From JACVRM01 sp963755085 (lineage in GTDB: Bacteria > Actinomycetota > Thermoleophilia > Gaiellales > Gaiellaceae), in contig CAVWIN010000004.1 in assembly GCA_963755085.1 (NCBI GenBank), positions 124,001-188,000 of the forward strand: a stretch of 64,000 nucleotides of DNA. The letters run 5' to 3'. The translations under genes were made by a program, and so were the position numbers. Shown in pieces: positions 1 to 13,889 of this stretch (position 1 is the first letter of the stretch; the number at the start of each line of letters is the position of its first letter). Under the pieces are notes generated by a model that ran no database searches, was not told the DNA's origin, and saw only the letters and a list, made by a program, of their open reading frames with translations.

Positions 1-19
1 CCGCACCTCGAGGAGACGA

Positions 20-1509
<1,490 letters not shown>

Positions 1510-1510
<1 letters not shown>

Positions 1511-1935
1511 TGGCCGACGAGGGGCGGACCCTCTCGATCTCGCTTGTGACGCCCGAGGGCGCCGCTTTCGAGGGCGAGGCGGAGATGGTGGTGGTGCCGG
1601 GCGCAGCCGGTGAGATCGGCGTGCTCGCCCGGCATGCCCCGCTCGTGGCGATGCTGAAGGCGGGCTCGACGCGCGTCCACGTCCGCCGCGGCGGCGAGGT
1701 GCGCGAGTTCGCGACCGGGCCCGGCTTCTTCAAGGTGGAGCAGGACCGCGCGCTCGCGCTCGTCGACGACGCGGTCGACGCCGCGCATATCGACCCGGAT
1801 CGCGCACGCCGGCAGCTCGAGGAGGCGCAGGCCGAGCTGCAGCAGATCGAGGCGGGCCAGTCCGAGGCCGACCGCTGGCAGGTCGAGCAGCGGATCCGCC
1901 ACGCCGAGAACCAGCTGTCCGTGCTCGGCCGCTAG
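1510..1935 (+). CDS. atpC: F1-ATP synthase subunit epsilon
   Basis: Epsilon subunit of the F1 central stalk, 141 aa, the usual family length. An N-terminal beta-sandwich (about 1-88, with GEIGVLARHAPLVAML) is followed by the C-terminal helical hairpin (about 92-140, rich in Glu/Gln/Arg). The GTG start shares its first G with the atpD stop TAG. It ends tail-to-tail with the minus-strand lipoprotein gene; the two stop codons overlap. It closes the atp operon. Confidence 0.96.
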
Positions 1936-2336
1936 CCGCAGGCGTCGTTCAGCAGGCTCCGCGCCGCCAGGAGCACGCGGCGTCCGCTCGCCGCGCCCGT
2001 GCGCAGCGGGAACATCGACCGGTCCGGGTCGGTGTTCTGGATGGCGGCCAGGCCGCGGCGCGCGTTCTGGTCGAGTCGCTGGATGCGGACGACGAGCGCG
2101 GCGTCGTCCACCGTGGCAAGCAGGTCTCTGTCCATCGTGACGACGCGCCGCAGCACCGCCGCGGCGTCGCGCAGCCCGACCGGCTGCGGCGCCGAAGCGA
2201 GCGCAGCCCGCTGCTGCTCGCAAACGGAGGCAAGAGCGGAGCCGCCGCCGCCCGGGCCGCCGCCGCATCCGGCAAGCGCGAGCACCGCGAGCGTGAGGGC
2301 TACCGGGACGGCGTAAGTGTGAGCGTGCCGTTCCAG
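1932..2336 (-). CDS. Putative lipoprotein of unknown function
   Basis: About 110-135 aa. It has a hydrophobic segment ending in a lipobox (LALAGC, Cys codon 2265-2267) followed by a Gly-rich linker, so it is probably exported and lipid-anchored. The mature part (about 110 aa) is helical and ends NDACG. I do not recognise the family. The start is unclear: no ATG/GTG/TTG precedes a full signal peptide in frame. The coordinate given uses an in-frame CTG that would overlap the upstream gene; a missed base is also possible. It follows the secreted protein gene at 2300-3037 and is probably co-transcribed with it. Confidence 0.5.
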   Translation of the reverse strand: MERHAHTYAVPVALTLAVLALAGCGGGPGGGGSALASVCEQQRAALASAPQPVGLRDAAAVLRRVVTMDRDLLATVDDAALVVRIQRLDQNARRGLAAIQNTDPDRSMFPLRTGAASGRRVLLAARSLLNDACG

Positions 2337-3037
2337 GCGAGCGTGTCCTCGCAGTCGTACAGGTAGACGATGCCGTCGTAGACGTGCGGGAACTGCGAGC
2401 ACGTGCGGGTCGCCTCGTACGACTTCCCAGCGGTCGGGTGCCGTGTCCCGATCGGCATCGAGACAGTGTGCCCCGCCTGGAGGCGCGCGATCGTCTGCGG
2501 CGTGAGCGACACGACCGCCGAGAGCTGGTCGTTGCGGACGAAGAGCTCGCACGGCTTGGGCGGGCTGCCGTACGTCGGCCCCTGAAGCGTGAGCGTGGTT
2601 CGGCTCCCTCGCGCGGCCGCGCGGGCGTACGGCTGGGCCTGGACGGCCATCGGGCCGGTGCATTCCGTCGCCCCCGGCCAGTCCGCGCCCACCTCGGCGA
2701 GCCCTTCCACGGGCTCGTCGCAGAAATCTCGGACAGCCGTGCCGACGACGCTTCCCTGGACCGCGCGCCGGAGCGGCCCCGTGACCTGCAGGGCCCCGCC
2801 GTCGGTGACGACCGCGTTCCAGTCGACCTGCCACGACACCGAGAGCGTTTCGTCGGCCGTCTTGCGTGCGTAGCACTCGCGGCCGGCGTCCTGGAGCCAG
2901 CGTGTGACGTCGAGGTAGCGGCCGCCGCCCTTGCCGGTGAAGGACACGCCGACATGCGTCGGCGCAGCGCGGCTGCCGGCGACCGCCGGGACGGCCAGCG
3001 CTGCGACGACGAGCAGGACGATTGCCCCCCACCGCAT
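2300..3037 (-). CDS. Secreted protein of unknown function
   Basis: 245 aa starting MRWGAIVLLV, a typical signal peptide (hydrophobic to about residue 20, AVAGS cleavage region). The mature part has four or five cysteines and alternating beta-type sequence, without a motif I can name. It ends in TLTLTPSR. It is divergent from the flavoprotein gene that begins near 3095. The frame stays open far upstream of this start, but that extension is antisense to the flavoprotein gene and was left out. Confidence 0.6.
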   Translation of the reverse strand: MRWGAIVLLVVAALAVPAVAGSRAAPTHVGVSFTGKGGGRYLDVTRWLQDAGRECYARKTADETLSVSWQVDWNAVVTDGGALQVTGPLRRAVQGSVVGTAVRDFCDEPVEGLAEVGADWPGATECTGPMAVQAQPYARAAARGSRTTLTLQGPTYGSPPKPCELFVRNDQLSAVVSLTPQTIARLQAGHTVSMPIGTRHPTAGKSYEATRTCSQFPHVYDGIVYLYDCEDTLAWNGTLTLTPSR

Positions 3038-3094
3038 CCCGTAGGTTGTACCTACAAATGCGGGCGGCGGTTCTCGGCGCGTAACAAGCCGCCC

Positions 3095-3823
3095 GTGGGT
3101 GACACTTACGTCTCGATGCGCGCGACGATCAAGGAGAGGCGCGAGGTCGCCGAGCAGACGCTGCTCGTCGTCTTCGACGTCGGCGCCGAGCGGCCCGACT
3201 TCCGGCCCGGCCAGTACTTCTGGGTCGAGCTGCCCGACCGCGGGCACTCCGACGAGAAGGGCCTCCGCCGTCACATCTCGATCGTCACGTCGCCGACCGA
3301 GCCGGGCGTGCTCGGGCTCGCCACGCGCCTGCGCGACAGCGCGTTCAAGCGGACGCTCGCCGAGCTTCAGGTCGGCGACGAGGTGCAGGTCGAGGAGCCC
3401 AAGGGCACCTTCCTGCTCCCTGAGGACACGGGCCGCGACTACGTCTTCATCGCCGGCGGCATCGGCATCACCGTCTTCCGCTCGATGCTCCGCTACATCG
3501 CCGACATGGAGCTGCCGTACCGGGTCACGCTGATCTACTCGAACCGCAACCGGGCCGCGGCCGCCTTCCTCGACGAGCTGCAAGAGCTCGAGGGGCGGAT
3601 CCCCGGCCTGAAGGTGGTCCTGACGATGACCGACGAGCCGGACTGGGGCGGCGAGACGCGCCATGTCGACGAGCGCTTCCTCCGCGACCATCTCGCCGAC
3701 GATCTCGCCCGTTACACCTATTTTGTGGCAGGGCCGCCCGGGATGGCCGAGGCCGTCGGCGACCTGCTCAAGGGAGCCGTGCCCGAGGACCAGGTCGTCG
3801 TCGGCAAGTTCAGCGGCTACTGA
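3095..3823 (+). CDS. Ferredoxin-NADP reductase-type flavoprotein
   Basis: 242 aa, stand-alone FNR-fold oxidoreductase module. Residues about 8-105 form the FAD barrel: RPGQYFWVELP, then RRHISIVTSP in the usual FAD-binding position. Residues about 110-240 form the NAD(P) domain, with VFIAGGIGITVFRSML and the C-terminal YFVAGPPGMAEAV. No ferredoxin or globin domain is attached, so the electron partner is unknown. The GTG at 3095 was chosen as the longest sensible start; ATG at 3116 is the alternative, and neither has a clear ribosome site. Its 3' end overlaps the convergent transporter gene by 14 bp. Confidence 0.85.
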   Translation: MGDTYVSMRATIKERREVAEQTLLVVFDVGAERPDFRPGQYFWVELPDRGHSDEKGLRRHISIVTSPTEPGVLGLATRLRDSAFKRTLAELQVGDEVQVEEPKGTFLLPEDTGRDYVFIAGGIGITVFRSMLRYIADMELPYRVTLIYSNRNRAAAAFLDELQELEGRIPGLKVVLTMTDEPDWGGETRHVDERFLRDHLADDLARYTYFVAGPPGMAEAVGDLLKGAVPEDQVVVGKFSGY

Positions 3824-5450
3824 GCGCGAGGCGCTCCGCGACGACGGTCTCGGCTGCGGCGCGGCCCTCGTCGTGGCCCGTCACGGCGCCGAGAAAGTCG
3901 TCGCGCGACAGCGCGAACAGCACCGCCGGCGTGACCGTGCGCACGGTTGCGGTGCGCGGCACGTCGCGGAGCAGCGCGATCTCGCCGAAGTAGTCGCCCG
4001 GGCCGGCCGCGCGTGGCTCGCCGCCCACGGGCATGACGGCGAGCTCGCCCTCCCCCACGATGTAGAACCGGTCGCCCGGCTCGCCCGCCTCGATGACGTC
4101 CACACCGGCCGGCACCTCGAGGCGCTCGAGCCGGCGCGCCAGCTGCTCCTTCGTCGCGATCGGCAGCGGCTCGAACATCGGCACCGCCGAGATCCGCTCG
4201 AGCTCCGCGGGCGCCATCGCCGTCCGGTCGAGCGCGGTCAGGCGCGCCCAGGCGATCAGCGTCGATATCGGCAGGAAGGCGCCGACGATGATGAGCGCTG
4301 CGGTGTCGCCGACGACCGCCAGGAGCGCGGAAGTCGCCAGCGATCCTATTGCCAACCCCGCTGCGGCGAGCCCCCAGACGGCGCCCAGGACGCGCGTGAG
4401 CACCGAGTCGTCGACGATGCGCTGGAGCAGGGTGAAGCCGGCCACGTCCTCGATGCTGTTCGCCGCGCCGATGACCGCGACGAGCAGGAAGGCCACGACT
4501 CCGGTCGGCGCACCCGCGAGCAGGACGATCGGGATCCCCCAGGCGACGAGCGCGAGCGCGAACGGCCGAGCCAGGTGGCGCCCCGCGATCGAGACGGCGG
4601 CGAACGCGCCGAACAGGCCGCCCGCGCCGACGGCCGCATTGAGCAGGCCGACCCAGCCGCCGCCCGCGTCCAGCACCTGGAATGCGACCACCACGATCAG
4701 GACATTGAGCGCGCCGCGGACGACTGTCTGGGCGACCATCAGCGCGATCACGACGCGCGGCGCCGGCTCGGTGGCGATCACGCGGAAGCCGCCGAGCAGC
4801 TCCCGCGCCTGCGCCTCCGCACCGCGCAGCCGGCGGCCGGGGACGGTGATGCTCGTTACGAGCACGGTGGCGATTGCGTACATCACGCACGCGGCGCCGA
4901 ACACCCAGCCGGCGTCGGCGACCGCGACGATCACGCCGCCGAGGAGCGGGCCGGCGAACGTCCCGAGGCTCTCGAGCGTCGAGGAGAAGGCGTTCGCGGC
5001 GACGAGCTCGTCCGGCGTCGATGCGAGCGAGGGGAGGAGCGCCTGGTTCGCGGGCCGGAAGAGGGTCGACGCGACGGCAGCGACCGTGGCCAGGGCGTAG
5101 ATCAGGATCGGGTACGGGCCGAGCGAGTAGGCGGCCGCGGACGCGGACAGCGCGACGGTGCCGAGCAGGCAGACGCCGGCCAGGAAGCGCTCGCGTGGGA
5201 AGCGGTCGCCGAGCGAGGCTGCGAAGGGCGCGATCAGCGCGGCCGGGACGAGGCGAATGAACCCGACGACGCCGACGCCGAGCGTGCCGTCGACCTGGTA
5301 GGCGAAGACGCCGAGTGCCACGAAGTGCGCCCACTCGGCCGTGATCGCCGCGCCCCAGGCCAGCTCGAGGGCACGCAGCTTCGGATTCGCCATCACCACG
5401 CCGTAGCTCCGCGCCGTCCGGCGGAGCCACTCGCGGCCCTGTGTGTCCAT
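3810..5450 (-). CDS. MFS transporter fused to a cyclic-nucleotide-binding domain
   Basis: 546 aa. Residues about 20-410 are a 12-helix major facilitator resembling MFS_3/enterobactin-exporter-like permeases (GDRFPRERFLAG in the first loop). Residues about 420-535 are a cNMP-binding domain with GEPGDRFYIVGEGEL and the PGDYFGEIALL-RDVPRTATV phosphate-binding cassette. The fusion suggests transport gated by a cyclic nucleotide; the substrate is not evident. ATG at 5450 was preferred over a longer open frame because it precedes the conserved MFS start. It is divergent from metH. Confidence 0.85.
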   Translation of the reverse strand: MDTQGREWLRRTARSYGVVMANPKLRALELAWGAAITAEWAHFVALGVFAYQVDGTLGVGVVGFIRLVPAALIAPFAASLGDRFPRERFLAGVCLLGTVALSASAAAYSLGPYPILIYALATVAAVASTLFRPANQALLPSLASTPDELVAANAFSSTLESLGTFAGPLLGGVIVAVADAGWVFGAACVMYAIATVLVTSITVPGRRLRGAEAQARELLGGFRVIATEPAPRVVIALMVAQTVVRGALNVLIVVVAFQVLDAGGGWVGLLNAAVGAGGLFGAFAAVSIAGRHLARPFALALVAWGIPIVLLAGAPTGVVAFLLVAVIGAANSIEDVAGFTLLQRIVDDSVLTRVLGAVWGLAAAGLAIGSLATSALLAVVGDTAALIIVGAFLPISTLIAWARLTALDRTAMAPAELERISAVPMFEPLPIATKEQLARRLERLEVPAGVDVIEAGEPGDRFYIVGEGELAVMPVGGEPRAAGPGDYFGEIALLRDVPRTATVRTVTPAVLFALSRDDFLGAVTGHDEGRAAAETVVAERLALSSR

Positions 5451-5483
5451 GCCCCATCTTCGCGTGATTCGATCGGCCGCACC

Positions 5484-5489
5484 TACTCT
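5484..5489 (+). promoter_or_regulatory. Probable -10 box of metH (leaderless)
   Basis: TACTCT lies 6 nt before the metH GTG, with no Shine-Dalgarno sequence between. This matches the leaderless layout seen before many genes of the window. A -35 box is not obvious. Confidence 0.5.
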
Positions 5490-5495
5490 TGACGC

Positions 5496-9101
<3,606 letters not shown>

Positions 9102-9193
9102 AGCAGGAGTCACTCATTCCTTAACGAAGCGCGCATGCGGCTCGGATATCCTCGTCCCGCCGACCGCCGTCGCTCGCGCGGCACCCCTCGCAG

Positions 9194-11158
9194 ATGCGCA
9201 CAACGCTCAAACGTGGAGTAGGAAGATCAGCTGCCGCGAACGGCAACGGCCACGCCGTTCTGCCGCCTGCTGCGCTGGCGCCGATGGTCACATACGAGCA
9301 GCCGCGGCCGCGCCGGCGCGTGGTGAAGGTGCTCGCGAAGACGCTGTTTGTGCTGCTCGCGCTCGTGGTGATGGTGACCACCGCGGCCGCCGCCGGCACG
9401 TGGCTCTACGGCGAAGACACGGTGGCGCAAATAACCCCGCCGCGCACGAAGGAGACCGAGAAGACGCGGAAGACGCTGGCGCTCCCGGCGCCGGGCAAGC
9501 CGGCGATTGCGCTCGTGCTCGGCTACGACAAGCGCTTCAAGGGCTCGGGGGCAGGAGAGCCTTCGCGCTCCGACACGATCATGCTCATCCGCATGGACCC
9601 GGAGCGCAAGACGATGACGCTGCTCTCCTTCCCGCGCGACCTGCAGGTGCCGCTCTACTGCCCGGGCCACGAGTATCTGCCCGATCGGATCAATGCCGCA
9701 TGGGCGCTCGGCAACGGGCCGACGTGCACCGTCGACACGGTCAAGCATCTGACGGGGCTCAGCGTCAACTACCTGGTCACTGTCAACTTCAAGGGCTTCG
9801 TCCAGGTCGTCGACAAGATCGGCGGCGTCTGGATGGACATCGACCGGCGCTACTACCACGTCAACGACGGGGGCTACGACAACTACGCGGCGATCGACCT
9901 CCAGCCCGGCTACCAGAAGCTCGACGGCACACAGGCGCTCTCATTCGTCCGCTACCGGCACACGGACTCCGATCTCGTACGCAACGCGCGCCAGCAGCTG
10001 TTCGTGCGCGCGATCAAGGACCGCATCACGCACGACTTCCACGCCTCGACGATCCCGAAGGTGGTCGGCGCCCTGCGCAAGAACATCGACGTCTACCAGG
10101 GCGGCCACGACATCGACCTGAAGACGGTGATCAACTGGGCGCTGCTCGCCTACGAAATGCCGTCCGGGAACGTTGTGCGCGTGAAGATCGACAACATCAC
10201 GGGCGCTGGTGTACCGGGCAACCCGCTCATCGCGCCGACATCGAGCATCGACGCCGCCGTGCAGCAGTTCCTGAACCCGGACGTCGAGGCGCCGACCAAG
10301 GCGGCCGCCGCCGCGCTCGGGCAGAAGCCGAAGCTGAAGCACGGGCTCGCGCCGTCCGAGGTGACGGTCGTCGCCCTGAACGGGAACGCCGTGGCGGGGG
10401 CCGCGTCCAACGCGACCGCGCAGCTCCAGTCGCACGACTACAAGACGCTGCTGCCGCCTGACGGGCTCCAGGCCGACGCGCCGACCTTCGACTACTTCCG
10501 GAGCCAGGTCTACTACCGCACGAGCATGGCGCGCTCCAAGGCGGCGGCGCGGCAGGTCGCGAACCTGTTCGGCTCGGCTGACATCCAGCCGATGCCGCTC
10601 GACCAGTCGGCCGCCTCGAAGAAGATCCGGCACCTCTCGCACGGCGCGATGCTCGTGGTCGTTGTCGGCAAGACGTTCAAGGGCAACCTCGCGCCGGCGC
10701 CGAAGGACACGACGCCCGTCCGCACGCCACCGGTGGTCACGTCCTCAGACGCCGCGCTCCCGTACCTGCAGGCGGAGCGCCGATACGTGCCGTTCCGGCT
10801 CCAGAATCCGACGGTGATCGAGCGCAACTCGGTCATCGACTCCGAGAAGCCGGTGCGCGTCTATCCGATCGGCGGCAACCACAAGGCCGTGCGGCTGACG
10901 TTCCACACGTACGGCTACCAGTACTGGGGCATCGAGGAGACCGACTGGACGGAGGCGCCGATCTTTGCCGCCGCCAACGAGACGCGGAAGCTCAAGGGCC
11001 GGCCGTACCAGCTGTACTTCTCGGGCTCGCACCTGCACATGGTCGTGCTCCGCGACGGCGACAAGTCGTACTGGGTTGTGAACACCCTGAACGACGACCT
11101 GTCGAACGAAACCATGCTGGCGATCGCGCGCGGCCTGAAGCCGATGAAGCCCCGCTAG
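9194..11158 (+). CDS. LytR-CpsA-Psr family cell-wall glycopolymer ligase
   Basis: 654 aa. A basic cytoplasmic N-terminus is followed by one membrane helix (about residues 45-70) and an extracellular LCP domain (about 100-290). Diagnostic segments are SDTIMLIRMDP, LLSFPRDLQ and ALSFVRYRH. A LytR_C-type domain follows (about 385-500, from SEVTVVALNGN). The last ~130 residues are an extra beta-rich region I do not recognise. LCP proteins attach wall polymers to peptidoglycan. The neighbours downstream (UDP-glucose dehydrogenase, sugar nucleotidyltransferases) suit envelope polysaccharide work. Confidence 0.9.
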   Translation: MRTTLKRGVGRSAAANGNGHAVLPPAALAPMVTYEQPRPRRRVVKVLAKTLFVLLALVVMVTTAAAAGTWLYGEDTVAQITPPRTKETEKTRKTLALPAPGKPAIALVLGYDKRFKGSGAGEPSRSDTIMLIRMDPERKTMTLLSFPRDLQVPLYCPGHEYLPDRINAAWALGNGPTCTVDTVKHLTGLSVNYLVTVNFKGFVQVVDKIGGVWMDIDRRYYHVNDGGYDNYAAIDLQPGYQKLDGTQALSFVRYRHTDSDLVRNARQQLFVRAIKDRITHDFHASTIPKVVGALRKNIDVYQGGHDIDLKTVINWALLAYEMPSGNVVRVKIDNITGAGVPGNPLIAPTSSIDAAVQQFLNPDVEAPTKAAAAALGQKPKLKHGLAPSEVTVVALNGNAVAGAASNATAQLQSHDYKTLLPPDGLQADAPTFDYFRSQVYYRTSMARSKAAARQVANLFGSADIQPMPLDQSAASKKIRHLSHGAMLVVVVGKTFKGNLAPAPKDTTPVRTPPVVTSSDAALPYLQAERRYVPFRLQNPTVIERNSVIDSEKPVRVYPIGGNHKAVRLTFHTYGYQYWGIEETDWTEAPIFAAANETRKLKGRPYQLYFSGSHLHMVVLRDGDKSYWVVNTLNDDLSNETMLAIARGLKPMKPR

Positions 11159-11168
11159 GCTGGCGCGC

Positions 11169-12515
11169 ATGGCGGAGCGGATCGCCGTTTTCGGTGCGGG
11201 CTACGCGGGCCTCGTCACGGGGGTCGGCTTCGCCGATCTCGGGCACGAGGTCGTCGTCCGCGACATCGCGCCCGAGAAGGTCGAGTCGCTGCGCGCGGGA
11301 CGCGTGCCGTTCCACGAGCCTGGGCTGGAGGAGGTCATTGCCCGTTGCGGCGACCGGCTGCAGTTCACGCTGGACCCCCATGAGGCGGTCGCGGGGGCGC
11401 GCTTCGTGTTCGTCTGCGTCGGCACGCCGGCGACGTACTCCGGCGACGCAGACCTGTCGGCGGTGTGGACGGTGCTGGACGAGCTGCGCAAGCTCGAGGA
11501 CGGCGCCGTCGTCGTCATGAAGAGCACCGTTCCCGTCGGCACCGGCGACAAGGTGCGCGCCGCCCTGGACGCGCGCGGGCTGACGCACGTCGGCTACGTG
11601 TCGAACCCCGAGTTCCTCGCGGAAGGCACGGCGGTCAAGGACTTCCTGGAGCCCGACCGGATCGTCATCGGGTCCTTCTCCGACGCGGACGGCGACGCGG
11701 TCGAGCGACTTCACGACGGGCTCGACGCCCCGATCGTGCGCACCGACGTCCCGTCGGCCGAGATGGTCAAGCTCGCGGCGAACGCCTACCTGGGGACGCG
11801 CATCTCCTTCATCAACGAGATCGCGAACGTGTGCGAGCTCGTCGGCGCCGACGTCGAGAAGGTGGCATGGGGGATGGGGCTGGACTCGCGGATCGGGACG
11901 CGGTACCTGCAGGCCGGGATCGGCTTCGGGGGCTCATGTTTTCCAAAAGACATTTCATTCCTAAAACTATTGGCAGGTAACTCCGGCTACCACTTCCAGC
12001 TGCTGAACGCTGTCATCGAAGTGAACGAGCTGCAGAAGCGGCGTGTCGTCTCGAAGCTCCAGAAGCACCTCGGCTCGCTGCGCGGCAAGACGATCGCGCT
12101 CCTCGGGCTGGCGTTCAAGGCGAACACCGACGACATGCGCGAGGCGCCGTCGATCGTCCTGGCCTCACGGCTGCTCGCTGAGGGCGCCGACGTGCGCACG
12201 TGGGACCCCGTCGCGGATGCGAGCAGCATCCTGCGCGGCGTGACCTTTTGCGACACGGTGCTCGACGCCGTGCGCAACGCGGACGCCGCCGTCGTCGTCA
12301 CGGGCTGGGATGAGCTCAAGGACCTGCCGCGGGCCGAGATCCGCGACGCGATGCGCGTGCCGCTGATCGTCGACGGCCGCAACGTCGTCGACCCGGAGGC
12401 CGCGCAGGCCGCCGGCTTCACCTATGAAGGCATCGGCCGCGCTTCGACGTCTGCTCTGGCCGGGCTCCCGGAGACGGACGAGCCGGCGATCGCCGAGCGC
12501 TTGCCCGAAGCCTGA
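11169..12515 (+). CDS. ugd: UDP-glucose 6-dehydrogenase
   Basis: 448 aa; oxidises UDP-glucose to UDP-glucuronate with NAD+. The N-terminal Rossmann motif FGAGYAGLVTG is at residues 8-18. The catalytic Cys257 lies in GGSCFPKD. The C-terminal UDP-binding domain has FKANTDDMREAPS. A TAGGCT box 7 nt before the ATG and no ribosome site suggest a leaderless message. About 48 bases around the catalytic Cys (11934-11981) are strikingly AT-rich with codons rare elsewhere in the window, yet the protein motif is intact. Confidence 0.96.
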   Translation: MAERIAVFGAGYAGLVTGVGFADLGHEVVVRDIAPEKVESLRAGRVPFHEPGLEEVIARCGDRLQFTLDPHEAVAGARFVFVCVGTPATYSGDADLSAVWTVLDELRKLEDGAVVVMKSTVPVGTGDKVRAALDARGLTHVGYVSNPEFLAEGTAVKDFLEPDRIVIGSFSDADGDAVERLHDGLDAPIVRTDVPSAEMVKLAANAYLGTRISFINEIANVCELVGADVEKVAWGMGLDSRIGTRYLQAGIGFGGSCFPKDISFLKLLAGNSGYHFQLLNAVIEVNELQKRRVVSKLQKHLGSLRGKTIALLGLAFKANTDDMREAPSIVLASRLLAEGADVRTWDPVADASSILRGVTFCDTVLDAVRNADAAVVVTGWDELKDLPRAEIRDAMRVPLIVDGRNVVDPEAAQAAGFTYEGIGRASTSALAGLPETDEPAIAERLPEA

Positions 12516-12669
12516 CGCCGCCCGGCGCGGAACGAACCGTCACACGCGCTCTGTGTCGAAGTGGGCGTCGGCCACCCCTCCCGGCCCTCCCCGTAGCGCA
12601 CTCACCTGTACAGACCTTGTTCCATGGGCTGTCCAGGAAACTCGTTGCCCACAGGCCTGCGGGGCGCGA

Positions 12670-13365
12670 CTAGCCGCCGAAGAAGTCCGGGTTCGAACGC
12701 AGATGCTCCTCCGCGCGCTCGAGATCCTTGGGCGTGTTTACGGTGAGCCACTCGCCCTCGTAGGGCCACGCCCGTAGCCGGCCCTCGGCGGCGAGCTCCG
12801 GGAAGGTCGACCGCTCGTGATCGCCGCGCTCCGGCAGCCGGGCGATCGCCTCCTGGTCCAGGACGTACACGCCGACGTTGACCCAGTGCGGTAGCCGCGG
12901 TGCTTCGCGAAAGCCGCTCACCGTGCCGTCGTCGTCGACGTCGACGATCCCGAACGGCGACGTCAGCGCGGTCACGACGATCGTTGCCGCGGCGCCGTGC
13001 TCGCGGTGATCCTCCATCAGCGCGCCGAAGTCCGGCGCCAGGAGCTCGTCGGCGTTCAGCGCGAACAGCGGGCCGCTCTCGGAGCGAAAGCCGGCCGCGA
13101 AGCGCAGCCCGCCGCCGCGGCCGAGCCGTTCCGGCTCCTCCGCCAGCACGATCTCCGCGCCGATGCCGCCGAGCGCGCGCTCGAAGAACTCGCCCTGCCC
13201 TGCGGCGCAGCTCACGATCAGCCGCTCGACGCCCGCGCGCGCCAGCAGCCGGGACGTATGGGATACGAGCGGTGCGCCCGCGACGGGCACGAGCGCCTTC
13301 GGCAGACCCCCTGCGACCTGTCCGAGACGCTTGGCCTGGCCGCCCGCAAGCAGGATCGCTTCCAC
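12670..13365 (-). CDS. Sugar-phosphate nucleotidyltransferase (mannose-1-P guanylyltransferase-like)
   Basis: 231 aa. The NTP-transferase core begins VEAILLAGGQAKRLG, a variant of the GGxGTRL signature, followed by PKALVPVAGAPL. FALNADELL is in the metal-binding Asp position and GEWLTVNTPKDLERAE is near the end. The sugar cannot be read from sequence. Pairing with the divergent mannose-6-phosphate-isomerase-type cupin favours a GDP-mannose-like product. GTG start at 13365; the gap to the divergent cupin gene is 52 bp. Confidence 0.8.
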   Translation of the reverse strand: MEAILLAGGQAKRLGQVAGGLPKALVPVAGAPLVSHTSRLLARAGVERLIVSCAAGQGEFFERALGGIGAEIVLAEEPERLGRGGGLRFAAGFRSESGPLFALNADELLAPDFGALMEDHREHGAAATIVVTALTSPFGIVDVDDDGTVSGFREAPRLPHWVNVGVYVLDQEAIARLPERGDHERSTFPELAAEGRLRAWPYEGEWLTVNTPKDLERAEEHLRSNPDFFGG

Positions 13366-13404
13366 GCGCGCCTCTTTACCACGCGCCTCTTTCCGCCCGC
13401 GCAA

Positions 13405-13410
13405 TACACT
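13405..13410 (+). promoter_or_regulatory. Probable -10 box of the sugar cupin gene
   Basis: TACACT lies 7 nt before the GTG at 13418. There is no ribosome site, consistent with a leaderless message. Confidence 0.45.
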
Positions 13411-13417
13411 CGCCTCA

Positions 13418-13828
13418 GTGTCAGCCGACGAAGGGCTCTCCCCAAATCTCGAAGGGCTCGACGCGTTCGCGTTCGAGCCGCGGCGGATCGACAAGCCCTG
13501 GGGATACGAGCTGCTGTGGGCGTACGGCGACCAGTACGTCGGCAAGACGCTCTTCGTCCGCGCGGGCGAGTCGCTCTCGCTCCAGTTCCACCGCGTGAAG
13601 GACGAGTCGTGGTTCGTCCAGTCCGGGCGAGCGATGATCGAGGTGGGGGCGCTCGGCAAGGCCGTGCTCGTGAAGGAGGTCGTCCAGCCGGGGGCCGCCT
13701 TCCACTTCCCGCCCGGGACGGTGCACCGCGTGCGCGCGCTCGAGGACACGACCATCCTGGAGGTCTCGACCCCGCACCTTGAGGACGTCGTGCGGCTCGA
13801 GGACCGCTACGGCCGCGCAGAGGAATAG
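13418..13828 (+). CDS. Cupin, mannose-6-phosphate isomerase type II-like
   Basis: 136 aa. The single cupin barrel has RIDKPWGYELLW near residue 25, the FHRVKDESWFV metal-binding strand and FPPGTVHRV with the second His. These match the C-terminal isomerase half of type II PMI/GMP proteins, here stand-alone. It probably interconverts or epimerises a phosphorylated or nucleotide sugar. It is divergent from the nucleotidyltransferase at 12670, which could supply the other half of the bifunctional enzyme. Confidence 0.75.
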   Translation: MSADEGLSPNLEGLDAFAFEPRRIDKPWGYELLWAYGDQYVGKTLFVRAGESLSLQFHRVKDESWFVQSGRAMIEVGALGKAVLVKEVVQPGAAFHFPPGTVHRVRALEDTTILEVSTPHLEDVVRLEDRYGRAEE

Positions 13829-13841
13829 GCCAATAAGTTTG

Positions 13842-13888
13842 TAACACTGGCGCACAATCCTTCGCACGTTTATGTTAGGGTTGTGCGC
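13842..13888. promoter_or_regulatory. Inverted-repeat operator candidate upstream of merR
   Basis: GCGCACAA (13850-13857) and TTGTGCGC (13881-13888) are a perfect 8-bp inverted repeat flanking TAGGGT, a -10-like box 8 nt before the merR ATG. The 17-bp stretch beginning TGTAACAC at 13842 matches the TGTNA-N7-TNACA pattern of GlnR/TnrA boxes at 9 of 10 positions. Autoregulation by the downstream MerR protein is inferred. Confidence 0.4.
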
Positions 13889-13889
13889 G

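Noticed and set aside
3663..5492. Long plus-strand frame opposite the MFS-cNMP gene
   Set aside because: Composition dominated by Arg, Glu and Asp, with no recognisable domain. The minus strand carries clear MFS and cNMP motifs.
5451..5495. Cobalamin riboswitch upstream of metH
   Set aside because: The gap to the divergent gene is only 45 bp, far too short, and no B12-box sequence is present.
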